Shown here one piece after another: positions 20,356-29,260 of a stretch of DNA of 64,000 nucleotides. Under the pieces are notes generated by a model. It was not told the origin of the DNA and made no database searches. It saw only the letters and a list, made by a program, of their open reading frames with translations. The translations under genes and the position numbers were made by a program. Source of the DNA: Nocardia exalbida NBRC 100660 (GTDB lineage: Bacteria > Actinomycetota > Actinomycetes > Mycobacteriales > Mycobacteriaceae). Position 1 is the first letter of the stretch. Every line of letters begins with the position of its first letter. Where the stretch lies: contig NZ_BAFZ01000002.1 in assembly GCF_000308575.1 (NCBI RefSeq), positions 215,552 to 279,551 on the forward strand, given 5' to 3'.

Positions 20356-21839
20356 TGCAGCTCCAGCCTTCTCGCCATATCGGACATGAACACGCCTGTG
20401 GGGTCGACGCTGCGGCGGACCTTGATCCACTCGTCGATCCGGGGATACATCTTGTGGAAGGTCTCGGCGGTGGTCCGCGAGTCCTTCGCGGTGTACAGCC
20501 GCCCGCCGAACTCGAGCACCCGCCGGTCCAGCTCGCCGACCAGCTCGTTGAGGCCCGGCTTGATCGGGAAGTCGACGCAGATGTTCCAGCCCGGCATAGG
20601 GAAGCTCAGCGGGGCCTGGTTGGCCGGGCCGAACAGCTTGAACACGTTCAGCGCCGAGTAGTGCCCGGACGCCTGGATGTCCATGATGATCCGCTTGAAT
20701 TCCTCGACCGCCTCGGTGGGCACCACGAACTGGTACTGGAGGAAGCCGTTGGAGCCGTAGCCGCGGTTCCACTCCGCGATCATGTCCAGCGGGTGATAGA
20801 ACTGCGTCAGGTTCTGCACCTTGCCGGTGTAGTTGCCGCCCATCCGGTAGTACGCCTCGCCGATGGACATCAGCGTGACCTTGTTCATCGTCCAGTTCGG
20901 GAAAATGTCCGGGACGGTCATCAGCTGCGGCGCGTCGAACTTCAGCGGCTTGCTGCGCAGCCGCTTGGGCAGCTCGTCGAGCTTGGCCAGCCTGCCCCGG
21001 GTGATCGTGGCGCGGCCCAGCTTGGGCAGCGGGCTGATCACGTCGAACCAGGCGCTCGAGTAGGTGTAGTTCGCCTCGCTGCCGTCGCTGTGCGCGGCGA
21101 TGGTCTCGTCGAGGGTCGTGGTCTTCACGCCGTCGTTGAGGAAGTAGGCGGTTTCCGTGGGCACCATCTCGATGGTCGCGCGCAGGATGATGCCGGTGAG
21201 CCCGTTGCCGCCGACGGTCGCCCAGAACAGCTTGGCGTTGCGCTTCGGCGTGATGTGCTGCACCTGCCCGTCGGCGGTGAGCAGATCGATCGAGCGCACG
21301 TGATTGCCGAAGCTGCCCTCGCTGTGGTGGTTCTTGCCGTGGATGTCGGAGGCGATCGCGCCCCCGATCGTCACCTGGCGGGTGCCGGGCAGCACCGGCA
21401 CCCAGAGGCCGAACGGCAGCGCGGCCTTCATGAGCTGGTCCAGGCTGACGCCGCCGTCCACGTCCACGATGCGGGTGTCGCGGTCGATCCGATGGATGTT
21501 GTTCAGCGCGGTCATATCGACGACCAGGCCGCCCGCGTTCTGCGCGTGGTCGCCGTAGGAGCGGCCGAGGCCGCGGGCGATCACGCCGCGCCGCAGGTGG
21601 GCGGGCTTGCCGTCGTTGTCCTCGGCGACCATGGCGACTGCCTTGGCGATCAGTTCGGGATCGCTGGTCGAGAGCACTTCGGAAGAGGTGGGTGCGGTGC
21701 GACCCCACCCGGTCAACGTACGGGTGCGCGTCGGAAGGTCGAACGCGTTCCCCGCGGCCGGGCCGTCGTTCGTGACGCCGGCGCCCTTGTCGTTCCCGGT
21801 TGTCTTGGTGGCGGTCGGAGCTTTCGTGGACATCGGCAT
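20352..21839 (-). CDS. dprE1: Decaprenylphosphoryl-beta-D-ribose 2'-oxidase DprE1
   Basis: About 495 residues from ATG 21839; ATG 21833 is equally possible. The mature-like part starts at [15 protein letters not shown]. An FAD-binding VAO-type domain carries [15 protein letters not shown] and [15 protein letters not shown], followed by a substrate domain. The segment [16 protein letters not shown] holds the cysteine that benzothiazinone drugs attack in M. tuberculosis (Cys387). A Thr/Gly/Asn-rich extension of about 35 residues precedes the conserved core and is longer than in M. tuberculosis. First gene of the minus-strand arabinan block, divergent from gtrA with 118 bases between. Confidence 0.96.
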   Translation of the reverse strand: MPMSTKAPTATKTTGNDKGAGVTNDGPAAGNAFDLPTRTRTLTGWGRTAPTSSEVLSTSDPELIAKAVAMVAEDNDGKPAHLRRGVIARGLGRSYGDHAQNAGGLVVDMTALNNIHRIDRDTRIVDVDGGVSLDQLMKAALPFGLWVPVLPGTRQVTIGGAIASDIHGKNHHSEGSFGNHVRSIDLLTADGQVQHITPKRNAKLFWATVGGNGLTGIILRATIEMVPTETAYFLNDGVKTTTLDETIAAHSDGSEANYTYSSAWFDVISPLPKLGRATITRGRLAKLDELPKRLRSKPLKFDAPQLMTVPDIFPNWTMNKVTLMSIGEAYYRMGGNYTGKVQNLTQFYHPLDMIAEWNRGYGSNGFLQYQFVVPTEAVEEFKRIIMDIQASGHYSALNVFKLFGPANQAPLSFPMPGWNICVDFPIKPGLNELVGELDRRVLEFGGRLYTAKDSRTTAETFHKMYPRIDEWIKVRRSVDPTGVFMSDMARRLELQ

Positions 21840-21957
21840 AGAGGCTACAGGTATGACGCCGGATGGGAACGGGGTCGCTCTACCCACGGGTAGTTGCGCA
21901 CACGTCGGATCAACGCCGAATCCCGGTCATCGCCGGTTCGACGCTACGCTCGTCGGC

Positions 21958-22413
21958 GTGCAAGCCGAACCCCACCTGCCGCTTCCGGCGGAGTTGCCGC
22001 TGGTCGACGAGCCCGGCGGCAGTGATGTCGACCTCAAGACGCAGATCATCCGGTTCACCCTCACCGGCGGGTTCTCGGCCGTCGTCGATTACGGGCTCTA
22101 CAGCCTGCTGCTCAACCTGGTGGGCCTGCCGGTCATCGTCGCCAAGTCGATCAGTTTCGTGGCGGGCACCACAACCGCCTACCTGATCAATCGCCGCTGG
22201 ACCTTCCAGGCCCCACCCAGCCGCGTCCGCTTCCTCGCGGTCGTCGCGCTCTACGCGGTGACCTTCGCGGTGCAGGTCGGCATCAACAACCTGTTCTACT
22301 TCACCCTCCCGGGCGAGTGGTGGCGCCAGCCGCTGGCCTTCGTCATCGCCCAGGGCACCGCGACCGTCATCAACTTCGTCGTCCAGCGTTTGGTGATCTT
22401 CAAGATCCGCTGA
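21958..22413 (+). CDS. GtrA-like membrane protein (Rv3789 type)
   Basis: 151 residues from GTG 21958. Four hydrophobic segments of the GtrA/DPMS family, with DYGLYSLLLNLVGLP, TTTAYLINRRWTF and FVVQRLVIFKIR. In M. tuberculosis the homologue next to dprE1 (Rv3789) is reported as a membrane partner that recruits AftA, earlier proposed as a decaprenylphosphoryl-arabinose flippase. Here it is divergent from dprE1 rather than in the same operon. Its stop codon abuts the stop of the convergent hydrolase gene with no spacer. Confidence 0.9.
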   Translation: MQAEPHLPLPAELPLVDEPGGSDVDLKTQIIRFTLTGGFSAVVDYGLYSLLLNLVGLPVIVAKSISFVAGTTTAYLINRRWTFQAPPSRVRFLAVVALYAVTFAVQVGINNLFYFTLPGEWWRQPLAFVIAQGTATVINFVVQRLVIFKIR

Positions 22414-23253
22414 CTATTCGCTCGTCGCGCCGCGGCGGGTCAGAAAGGTCTCGACCAAGCGGTTGACTTCGTCGGGGATCTCCGCTGCCGCGAGGTGTGC
22501 GGCTCCGTCGACCACCACGAGTTCCGCGCCCGGGATGGACTCCGCCATGATCTCGAGTTCGGGCATGGGGAACGTGCGATCCTCGCGGCCTCCGACGATC
22601 AGTGTGGGACAGGTGATCGAGGCGAAGCGGCCTCGTTGGTCCGGGCGGTCGATCACCACCGATCGCACGGCGTGAGCGACCGATGCCGGATCATTGCGAC
22701 GCGCCACGTCGACGACCTGCCGAACCACCTGCGGGCGGGTGCGTTCGGTTGTCGGGCCGAGGAACGCGCGAACCACCGATCTGGTGAGCGGTGGGCGAAT
22801 CCCGCCGAGGATCCGGATCATCATCAGCAGCGTCCGGTACTGCAGCCGTTGACCGAGCGGTGCCGATGACGCCGTGCCGTTCATCAGAACGGCGGACTCG
22901 ACGCGATCAGGGAATTCGGCGGCGAGGGTGCCGCCGATCATCGCGCCCCAGGAGTTCCCGATGAAATGCGTCCGAGGTAAGCCGAGCTGATCGAGGATGT
23001 CGACCACACAGCCCGCGCACTCGTCGAAGGTGAAGGGCCGCTCGAGACGACTGGACCTCCCGTGGCCGGGCGGGTCCACCGCGATGGTCAGGAAATCCCG
23101 TGCGAAGTGCGCGACCTGTGCATCCCAGAGGGCGGCGTCCATCAGAAGGCTCGGCCACAGCACGATCGGATGGCCGCTGCCGGTCAGCACGACGTGCAGC
23201 AACCCGAGCCGAGTCTGGATGTGGATATGCCTGCGGTCCATGACAGTGCTCAT
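22414..23253 (-). CDS. Alpha/beta hydrolase
   Basis: 279 residues. Alpha/beta hydrolase fold with nucleophile elbow GNSWGA near residue 100, acid in VGGREDRTFP and a histidine in DGAAHLAAAE. An oxyanion region precedes (PSLLMDAALWD) and the strand DPPGHGRSS is typical. No signal peptide. ATG 23253 has GCGAGG upstream. It is divergent from an AraC-type regulator that probably controls it. The substrate is unknown; an ester or small-molecule hydrolase is likely. Confidence 0.88.
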   Translation of the reverse strand: MSTVMDRRHIHIQTRLGLLHVVLTGSGHPIVLWPSLLMDAALWDAQVAHFARDFLTIAVDPPGHGRSSRLERPFTFDECAGCVVDILDQLGLPRTHFIGNSWGAMIGGTLAAEFPDRVESAVLMNGTASSAPLGQRLQYRTLLMMIRILGGIRPPLTRSVVRAFLGPTTERTRPQVVRQVVDVARRNDPASVAHAVRSVVIDRPDQRGRFASITCPTLIVGGREDRTFPMPELEIMAESIPGAELVVVDGAAHLAAAEIPDEVNRLVETFLTRRGATSE

Positions 23254-23387
23254 TCCTCGCGGTGAGCGGCGGGCCGGTGCCCGGCTGGGGCGTCTTCCCG
23301 CTCCATCGAACGGGTCCCGCCGCCGGCCGCGACGCGCCGATGTTTCTGGGCAGTGATCTGTACGATCGGACTCTCACGTTAGGCGTG

Positions 23388-23423
23388 GACCCATGCGCGC
23401 TCGACCTGATCCGTGCATGGGTC
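23388..23423. promoter_or_regulatory. Inverted repeat upstream of the AraC-type gene
   Basis: GACCCATGC-N18-GCATGGGTC, perfect 9-base arms, ending 35 bases before the GTG start at 23459 and 135 bases from the divergent hydrolase start. Likely operator of the AraC regulator, or an mRNA hairpin. Confidence 0.5.
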
Positions 23424-23458
23424 TCACGGAAGCGCGCACGCCGGTCTGGAGGATGCTC

Positions 23459-24394
23459 GTGTCGATCGCCGAGCCATATCGCGTGGAACGAGTCGATACC
23501 GGCGCAGTCCCGCCCCGCGAATCGGCCGACTTCTGGGCCGAGCACGTCTGTCGTAACCAGGGCACGTTGCAGTGCCGCTTCGCCAGTCCGGCGTCGTTCC
23601 GTGGCGCTACGGCCGTGCAGCGATACGCGGGCTATCAGCTGATCGATTTCTGGTCCGACAGCATCGTCTACGCCAGAACCCGCGCGGACATCCGGCACGA
23701 CGGCGATGAGAGCCTGCGGGTGATGATCCCGGTCGCGGGCGCACTGCGTCTTCGGCAGGATGACATCACCGCCCAGGTGGTCCCGGGGCACGGCGCGGTG
23801 GTCACCAAGACGCGTCCCGTGGAATTCCGCCAGCCCATGGCCGCGCGCGGCTGGGTGTTGAACGTCCCCGCTGGCGCGGTGCCCCTCGAACTCGGCGCCG
23901 GACCCGCACTGATCGACCTGCGGGAAGGACTGGGATCGGTTGTCACAGGCATGATCACCGAACTCGGCAAGCAGCGCGCGGCCGTCGACGGTCCCGAGTT
24001 CGCCTCCGCCTGTGACACGATCGTCGATCTACTCGGCCTCTGCCTGCGCCGCCGCGACGCGATGCCCACCGTGCTGGCCACGGTGGACACCGCGGTCCGC
24101 GATCACGTCCGCCGCCACGCCGACGACCCGACCCTGTCGCCCACCGCGATCGCGCGAAGCCTCGGCTGGTCACTGCGCCAGATCCAACTGGCCTTGCACC
24201 ACACCGGTACGACACCGAGCGACCTGATCCGCGCCGAACGCCTCGACCGCGCGCACCGCCGCCTCCGCGAAGCCCCACGCGACCGCACCGTCGCCGACAT
24301 CGCGTACGCCAGCGGTTTCCGCTCGCTCAGCGCCTTCGGAGCCGCCTTCAAAGCGCGGTTCGGGGTGACTCCGCAGGAAATACGACCGCGCTGA
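23459..24394 (+). CDS. AraC family transcriptional regulator
   Basis: 311 residues from GTG 23459, chosen because GGAGG at 23448-23452 lies 6 bases upstream; a longer frame to 23393 would overlap an inverted repeat. The N-terminal half is an AraC-binding-like sensor domain (RVMIPVAGALRLRQDD). The C-terminal 100 residues carry two helix-turn-helices: LSPTAIARSLGWSLRQIQLAL and TVADIAYASGFRSLSAFGAAF, then FGVTPQEIR. Divergent from the alpha/beta hydrolase, its probable target. Followed by 110 bases without features before the type VII cassette. Confidence 0.9.
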   Translation: MSIAEPYRVERVDTGAVPPRESADFWAEHVCRNQGTLQCRFASPASFRGATAVQRYAGYQLIDFWSDSIVYARTRADIRHDGDESLRVMIPVAGALRLRQDDITAQVVPGHGAVVTKTRPVEFRQPMAARGWVLNVPAGAVPLELGAGPALIDLREGLGSVVTGMITELGKQRAAVDGPEFASACDTIVDLLGLCLRRRDAMPTVLATVDTAVRDHVRRHADDPTLSPTAIARSLGWSLRQIQLALHHTGTTPSDLIRAERLDRAHRRLREAPRDRTVADIAYASGFRSLSAFGAAFKARFGVTPQEIRPR

Positions 24395-24504
24395 GCGAAC
24401 ATCATCGGATACGGTGTTCGTCGGCACGCGGGGCGGGATCGAGCACGCCGCCGTTCACCCGAACCCCAACGGCCACACGATTCTTCGGCGGAGAAGGGGG
24501 CGCG

Positions 24505-24852
24505 ATGGCAGGGTACTTGCAGGTCGATATCGACGTTCTGGCCAAGACGGTGCAGTCGCTCCGTGAGGCCGAACAGGTTTTGGACGATGCGATGAAAGCG
24601 CTCGCGAAGGGCGGGCACGGCGACATCGGCACGGCGGCCCTCAACGATGCGGCCGACAGCTTCCAGCGGCGGTGGCGTTTCGGGATCGAGCGCATCTGTG
24701 CGGCCGCCACCACGACCGCCGAGGGTGTGTCGAAATGTCATGATGCCTACGTCTCCCTCGACAACTCCTTCGCGAAGGCACTCGGGCAAGGGCAGAATCC
24801 GGTAAATGGGCAAGCGCCCGACAACGGCGACCAGCCGGGCATCGTCCGATGA
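24505..24852 (+). CDS. EspC/WXG100-like type VII secretion target
   Basis: 115 residues. Helical protein with hydrophobic heptad-like spacing, resembling ESX-secreted EspC (DUF2580) proteins: LQVDIDVLAKTVQSLREAEQVL, then a WRFGIERI segment in the place of the WxG turn, then YVSLDNSFAKAL. Such proteins are secreted by type VII systems or chaperone a neighbouring toxin-like substrate. ATG at 24505 follows GAAGGGGG. The stop overlaps the next start (ATGA), so it is coupled to the frameshifted type VII effector downstream. No ESX core genes are in the window. Confidence 0.7.
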   Translation: MAGYLQVDIDVLAKTVQSLREAEQVLDDAMKALAKGGHGDIGTAALNDAADSFQRRWRFGIERICAAATTTAEGVSKCHDAYVSLDNSFAKALGQGQNPVNGQAPDNGDQPGIVR

Positions 24853-26113
24853 GCGTCAACCCCTATCCGAACCTCGGCTTCGATCCGGTCCCTGGGACGC
24901 CGGATGAGGTGGCGAGCCTGCGGGGCCAGATCGACACCGCCCGGCAAGGCGTGACGGAAACCAGGAGCCTGCTGAATCGCCTGGTGGACAGCGATGACGT
25001 GTGGAAGGCGACGCGGGCAACGCATTCCGAACGAACTTCGACGCCACCTTGGCGACCGATTTGGGATACGCCCAGCAATCGCTGGAGCGAGCCGTCGACC
25101 TGCTGGGCGAGTGGCACACCAACCTGGTCGGCTACCACGACACGGCGAAGGGGCTGGAACAGGAAGCGGCCGATGCGCGCGCTGGACACACGCAGGCGGT
25201 GAGCGCGCTGCAACAAGCTCGGTCCGATCCCGACCTGGGCTTGGCGAACGTGCAGTTCACCGATCCGGACGAGTTGCGTGCCGCCCAAACGCGGTTGAAC
25301 AATGCCACTGCCAAGGTCAACGCGGCGGTGGCCGCCGTCGACGACTGGCAAGGGAAAATCGACGCGATCATCGGCCGCGCACGCGATCTCGAAAGCACCC
25401 ACAGCGCCCTCGCGGGCCGCATCGCCGCGGCATTGGACGCCGCGGCGAAGGATTTCGCGCCGAGCCCGCCGGACAAGAGCATTTGGGATCGTATCGCCGA
25501 TGCTATAAAAGCGGTCGGCGAATGGATCGATGACCACCGCGAAGGCCTGCACGAAGCCCTGTCCTGCACGGCGGCAATCGCCGGTTTGCTTGCCGTGATC
25601 ACGCCGCCGCCGATCGATGCCATCGCTCTGGGGGTCGCACTGGTCGCGGGCGCGGGTGCCTTGGCGCTGGATGTCACCGACGCTGAGATGCGTGAGGACC
25701 TGTTGCACGGCAGTCTGAGCGAGCGTCTCAACGCCGGTTTGACGATCTCCGGCGATGCGCTCGGCCTGGTTCCCGGAGTCGGTGCTCTCGGGAAGGTCAG
25801 TAAGGTCGCGTTGCTCGGAGACGCGGTCGGTGATGTCGGCCGCTTCGAGGGCATGGCCCGCGCGTGGTCGGAGGCGGCACACAACCCGGGGCTCGTCAAC
25901 AAGCTCATGACCGACCACAACGTCCGAAACGTGACGGACATCTTGTCGAGGACCGGAGCCACGAACGGAGTCAACCGGTTGCTGCAATTCACCGGCGTCG
26001 AAGGAGCGCACAGCGTGGCCGATCCAGCCGTTGCGCTGACCGTGCTCAAACGTGGTGAAGGTGCCCTCAGTACCCTTGCCGGTACGGCGCTGGGAAACAT
26101 TTTCGGGGGGTGA
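24849..26113 (+). pseudogene. Type VII secreted effector-like protein, broken by one frameshift
   Basis: The ATG frame reads MSVNPYPNLGFDPVPGTPDE, then a helical T7SS-signal-like domain, up to DSDDVW near 25004. After that the coding continues one frame over as EGDAGNAFRTNFDATLATDL to the stop at 26113. Restoring one base near 25003-25005 (TGG GAA GGC) gives a continuous product of about 421 residues and rebuilds the W-x-G-D motif. The rest contains a coiled-coil region (about residues 60-190), a hydrophobic hairpin (LAVITPPPIDAIALGVALVAGAGALAL region) and a Gly-rich tail ending LGNIFGG. No toxin domain is recognised. Either a real pseudogene or a base missing from the assembly. Confidence 0.7.
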
Positions 26114-26120
26114 AAGCAGC

Positions 26121-26563
26121 ATGGATAAACAGCAGCGCATTCCGGCACAAGCCATTTCGGTTGAGATACCGCCCGGCTATCACGAACTTCCACTGACCGA
26201 TATCGCCAGCGTTGTTCGGGCTGCGGAGCCTGTCTTGCCCTCTTCAGGCATCCTTGGACGATCTGGCCGATCCGCTATATCTCCGCGGGGAAGTATGAAT
26301 GGATCGACCTGCTCGGCCCGAGCGGAGAGATCGTCTCGACTCTCATCCTGAGCACCTGGGCATGGGATCGGGGCAAGCTGGTCAACCACAACACCCGAGA
26401 GGTGTGGTTCGCCGGGGATCCATCGAAGTACGGTGTCGTCTCCCGCCCCGGTGGTCGAGACATGCGCTACGCGTACGTGTCGCGCGTGCACACAGCGCCA
26501 CGATTCACCTTCCAGGAACAGCAGAGCGATCCCTCGGCCGGCGGACGCCATGCGGCCGACTGA
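26121..26563 (+). pseudogene. Unknown protein downstream of the type VII effector, broken by one frameshift
   Basis: The ATG at 26121 starts MDKQQRIPAQAISVEIPPGY and runs in frame to about AAEPVL (26235). A second frame then gives ALFRHPWTIWPIRYISAGKY and continues through STLILSTWAWDRGK and REVWFAGDPSKYG to a TGA at 26561-26563. Adding one base near 26233 gives one protein of about 147 residues (EPVLALFRHP...). The product has no signal peptide or membrane segment. Its place directly after the T7SS effector suggests an immunity or partner protein, but no family is recognised. Confidence 0.55.
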
Positions 26564-26781
26564 ACGCGTGTCTCCGACCCGATGACCACGACGGTCGCCG
26601 CCGAGCTATGGCCGCTCACGTCCGGCCCGCCGGTACCGAGGGTCGACCGCCGGTAGGGTTCGGATGCGGGCGTCGAGGGGATCGCGGGCTTGGTCGAAGC
26701 CGCTGAAACGCGCGACCAGCGGCTTTGTCGCGAACTCACTGCGCCCGACGGCGCTCTGCACGTTGCTCTTTCGGGGCGTGG

Positions 26782-27369
26782 CTACATGCCTTCGTCCAGG
26801 AGAGCATGCAGGGCCGAGGCGCCGATCTGGTGCAGCTCGTCACGACTGCGCCCGGCTGCGGCTTGGACGGCGATGCCGTCAGAGATCGTGTGGACGAGTG
26901 CGGCCAGGGTGGCCGGCTCGTGGTGGGACGGCAGGTCGGTGGCTTGCTCGAGCCGCCGGCGCAGCGCCGCTTCGCCGGCCTTGCGTACCGCGACGGCGTC
27001 CTGGCGTACAGCGTCCGCGCCGGGTCCACAGGCTTGAACGGTTTTGACGCACAGGCAACCGTGGGGCGTGTTTTCCCCTGCGGTCAGGTCGATGGCACCG
27101 TGGATCAGCCGCTCGATGACCTCCCGGCCGGTGGAGGCGTCCAGCGCGGCGGTGGCGTAGGCGCCGGGGCCGTCGAGGTAGCGGGCCAGGACCTTGCCGA
27201 ACAGTTCCTCCTTCTTGCCGAAGGCGGCATAGAGGCTGGGCTTGTTGATACCCATCGCGGCGGTCAGGTCGGCGATCGAGGTGCCCTCGTAGCCATTGCG
27301 CCAGAACACCTCCAATGCGGAGTCGAGCGCGGTGGCGGTGTCGAACGAGCGTGGGCGTCCGCCGGGCAT
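26782..27369 (-). CDS. TetR family transcriptional regulator
   Basis: 195 residues. N-terminal TetR DNA-binding domain: FDTATALDSALEVFWRNGYE then TSIADLTAAMGINKPSLYAAF and GKKEELF. The C-terminal ligand domain contains PHGCLCVKTVQACG, a Cys-bearing segment typical of the AcrR/YxaF-like branch that senses reactive or lipophilic molecules. Divergent from a Gfo/Idh/MocA oxidoreductase. Two near-identical palindromes lie between the two starts (27393-27404 and 27445-27456), so it probably represses both genes. Confidence 0.92.
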   Translation of the reverse strand: MPGGRPRSFDTATALDSALEVFWRNGYEGTSIADLTAAMGINKPSLYAAFGKKEELFGKVLARYLDGPGAYATAALDASTGREVIERLIHGAIDLTAGENTPHGCLCVKTVQACGPGADAVRQDAVAVRKAGEAALRRRLEQATDLPSHHEPATLAALVHTISDGIAVQAAAGRSRDELHQIGASALHALLDEGM

Positions 27370-27392
27370 GCCGTCCTCCGTTTCATGTTTTT

Positions 27393-27404
27393 TACCTATC
27401 GGTA
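27393..27404. promoter_or_regulatory. TetR operator 1
   Basis: TACCTATCGGTA, an imperfect palindrome 23 bases upstream of the TetR start. Read on the minus strand it matches operator 2 in 10 of 12 positions, with the pattern TACCGA-WW-GGTA and a following AA. Confidence 0.65.
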
Positions 27405-27444
27405 CATTACCCTTGCGTGACCGAGGTGGAACCTTCTAGTTTTA

Positions 27445-27456
27445 TACCGAATGGTA
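27445..27456. promoter_or_regulatory. TetR operator 2
   Basis: TACCGAATGGTA, 19 bases before the ATG of the oxidoreductase gene. Together with operator 1 it brackets the divergent promoters. Confidence 0.65.
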
Positions 27457-27475
27457 AATAACTAAGGAGTGGTGC

Positions 27476-28555
27476 ATGATCCGAGTCGGAGTTGTCGGGG
27501 CCAGCGGTTGGGCGGACAGCTCACACCTGCCCGCGCTCACAGCGCTCGAGGAGTTCGACGTGACCGCGGTCGCGACCACCAACCAGGCCAGCGCGGACCG
27601 AGTGGCCGCCGCCCACGGCGTACGGTACGCCTTCGCCGACGCACGCGAACTCACCGCGCACCCCGAGGTCGACCTGGTCGTCGTCTCGGTGAAGGCTTCC
27701 GGGCATGCCGCCGTGATCAGTGCAGCGCTCGACGCAGGCAAGCACGTCGTGTCCGAGTGGCCGCTAGGCATCGACGCCGACGAAGCGGGCGAGCTGACCG
27801 AGGCCGCCACCGCCGCCGGTGTCGTTCACGCGGTCGTCCTGCAGGGGCATCACTCCCCGAGCGCCCGCTTCGTCACGGACCTCCTGGCCGACGGCCGGAT
27901 CGGCACGCTCGAATCGGTCTCGCTGGTGGCGGAGGGTGCCCCCTGGGGAGGTAGTCGGATATGGCCCGACCTGGTGTTCGGACTCGACCCCGCGGAGGGA
28001 ACCAATATCCTGACCATCATGGCCGGTCACTTCCTGGCGACACTCGAAGGGGTTGCGGGCTCACTGACCGAAGTCTCCGCACGGCTGCCCCGCACCCACG
28101 ACCGCGTTCTCGTCACCGGGACAGAGCGGACTGCGACCAACGCCACGCCCAGCCATGTGCTGCTGCACGGAATTCTGGCCGGCGGTGCAACCGCCTCGGT
28201 CGCCGTACATGGCGGCAACGGGCCCGCCCGGTACGGATTCCGGCTCGAACTAGTCGGCAGTGACGCAACGTTGACCGCCATCCCAGCCCAGCCCGGGACA
28301 TTCATCCACTGGGGCGACTGGGACATCCGGATCGGCAACGAGGTCCTGACCGTGCCCGCCAACTATCGCACCGTTCCCGCCAGCGTCCAGTCCGGCCCAC
28401 CTGCCAACATCGCAGCCCTCTACCAGGAGGTCGCCCAAGCCATCACCGAAGCGCGGCAACCGCACCCCAGCTTCGAGACCGCCCTGCGCCATCACCGCCT
28501 GCTCGCCGCCATCGAACAATCCGCAGCAGAAGGAATTACGCAGGACATCTCGTAA
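27476..28555 (+). CDS. Gfo/Idh/MocA family NAD(P)-dependent oxidoreductase
   Basis: 359 residues. N-terminal Rossmann domain (RVGVVGASGWADSSHLPAL, then DLVVVSVKASGH and a GKHVVSEWPLG loop in which the usual catalytic EKP is EWP, so the normal Lys is replaced by Trp). The C-terminal alpha/beta domain has EGTNILTIMAGHFL. ATG 27476 follows AAGGAG at good spacing. It probably oxidises or reduces a sugar or cyclitol-like alcohol, but the Lys substitution makes the activity uncertain. Controlled by the divergent TetR protein. Confidence 0.85.
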   Translation: MIRVGVVGASGWADSSHLPALTALEEFDVTAVATTNQASADRVAAAHGVRYAFADARELTAHPEVDLVVVSVKASGHAAVISAALDAGKHVVSEWPLGIDADEAGELTEAATAAGVVHAVVLQGHHSPSARFVTDLLADGRIGTLESVSLVAEGAPWGGSRIWPDLVFGLDPAEGTNILTIMAGHFLATLEGVAGSLTEVSARLPRTHDRVLVTGTERTATNATPSHVLLHGILAGGATASVAVHGGNGPARYGFRLELVGSDATLTAIPAQPGTFIHWGDWDIRIGNEVLTVPANYRTVPASVQSGPPANIAALYQEVAQAITEARQPHPSFETALRHHRLLAAIEQSAAEGITQDIS

Positions 28556-29053
28556 CCGGCGCGGAGCCCCGGCAACATCCAGCGGTGGCCGTTCCGAACG
28601 CTCTCTCATCGGGTTATTTCAGGACCGCGATCGAGGTCGACATCGAGGCCGAACTCGCCCAGCTCGGACCCACCGGATACCGCACTCTACGGGTCCGCGA
28701 CACCCTGTTCTGACCTTGTCCGGCGCACCCACCTGCTAGCAGCGTTCGCTGTGACCGGGCACCCGCCTGTTCGCCCGCGCCCTGCACCGCGTGATCGCCG
28801 GTGGGCGTCCTTTCCGGCGAGGGTGGCACATGGTCGCGGCATTTTCCGAGAAGAGGTCTCCAGGGTGTGCCACTCGCGGGTCGACCATGATGAAGTCGCA
28901 GGTCCGGGCGGGAGGGGTGCGGCCTCTGCGCTGGGGAGACCGTGGGTCGACGTCATATCGGGATAACAACCCGATCGCAGAGGCAGCTGATACGGAATCG
29001 GCCCGGCTCCTGACGTTTCGAGTCAGTGGGCCGGGCCGTGTCGGTCGATGTGG
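28556..29053. other. Intergenic region with a possible gene remnant
   Basis: About 500 bases without a convincing gene. On the plus strand, 28620-28713 reads FRTAIEVDIEAELAQLGPTG and continues YRTLRVRDTLF to a TGA, without a start codon or ribosome site. It looks like the C-terminal remnant of a lost gene, family not recognised. The rest is non-coding up to the hairpin at 28999-29038. Confidence 0.3.
28999..29038 (-). terminator. Terminator after the DUF397 gene
   Basis: Arms CGGCCCGGC / GCCGGGCCG plus inner GAC/GTC pairing, 15 bases beyond the DUF397 stop on the minus strand. Confidence 0.65.
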
Positions 29054-29260
29054 TCAGTGGCGGTGGAATGCGCCATCCGTCACGCCTGCGGTGAAGGCGT
29101 CCCATTCGCCGGGGGTGAATACCAGCGCGGGGCCGGTCGGGTTCTTCGAGTCGCGTACGCCGACCGAGCCCCCGTCGAGATAAGCGACCTCCACGCAGTC
29201 CCCGCCCGCCTGGCTATAACTACTCTTGAACCAGCTCGCGTTGGATAATTCCCTGGTCAC
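29054..29260 (-). CDS. DUF397 domain protein
   Basis: 68 residues, all DUF397: WFKSSYSQAGGDCVEVA, then VGVRDSKNPTGPALVFTPGE and WDAFTAGV. GTG start overlaps the stop of the upstream XRE regulator (GTGA). In actinomycetes such small proteins are encoded beside XRE/DUF5753 regulators and are thought to act as their partners or anti-regulators. No enzyme motif is present. Confidence 0.92.
   Translation of the reverse strand: MTRELSNASWFKSSYSQAGGDCVEVAYLDGGSVGVRDSKNPTGPALVFTPGEWDAFTAGVTDGAFHRH

Noticed and set aside
24849..26113. Programmed frameshifting in the type VII effector gene
   Set aside because: No slippery heptamer or following pseudoknot-like structure is seen near 25003. A neighbouring gene has the same kind of defect, so loss of a base or assembly error is simpler.
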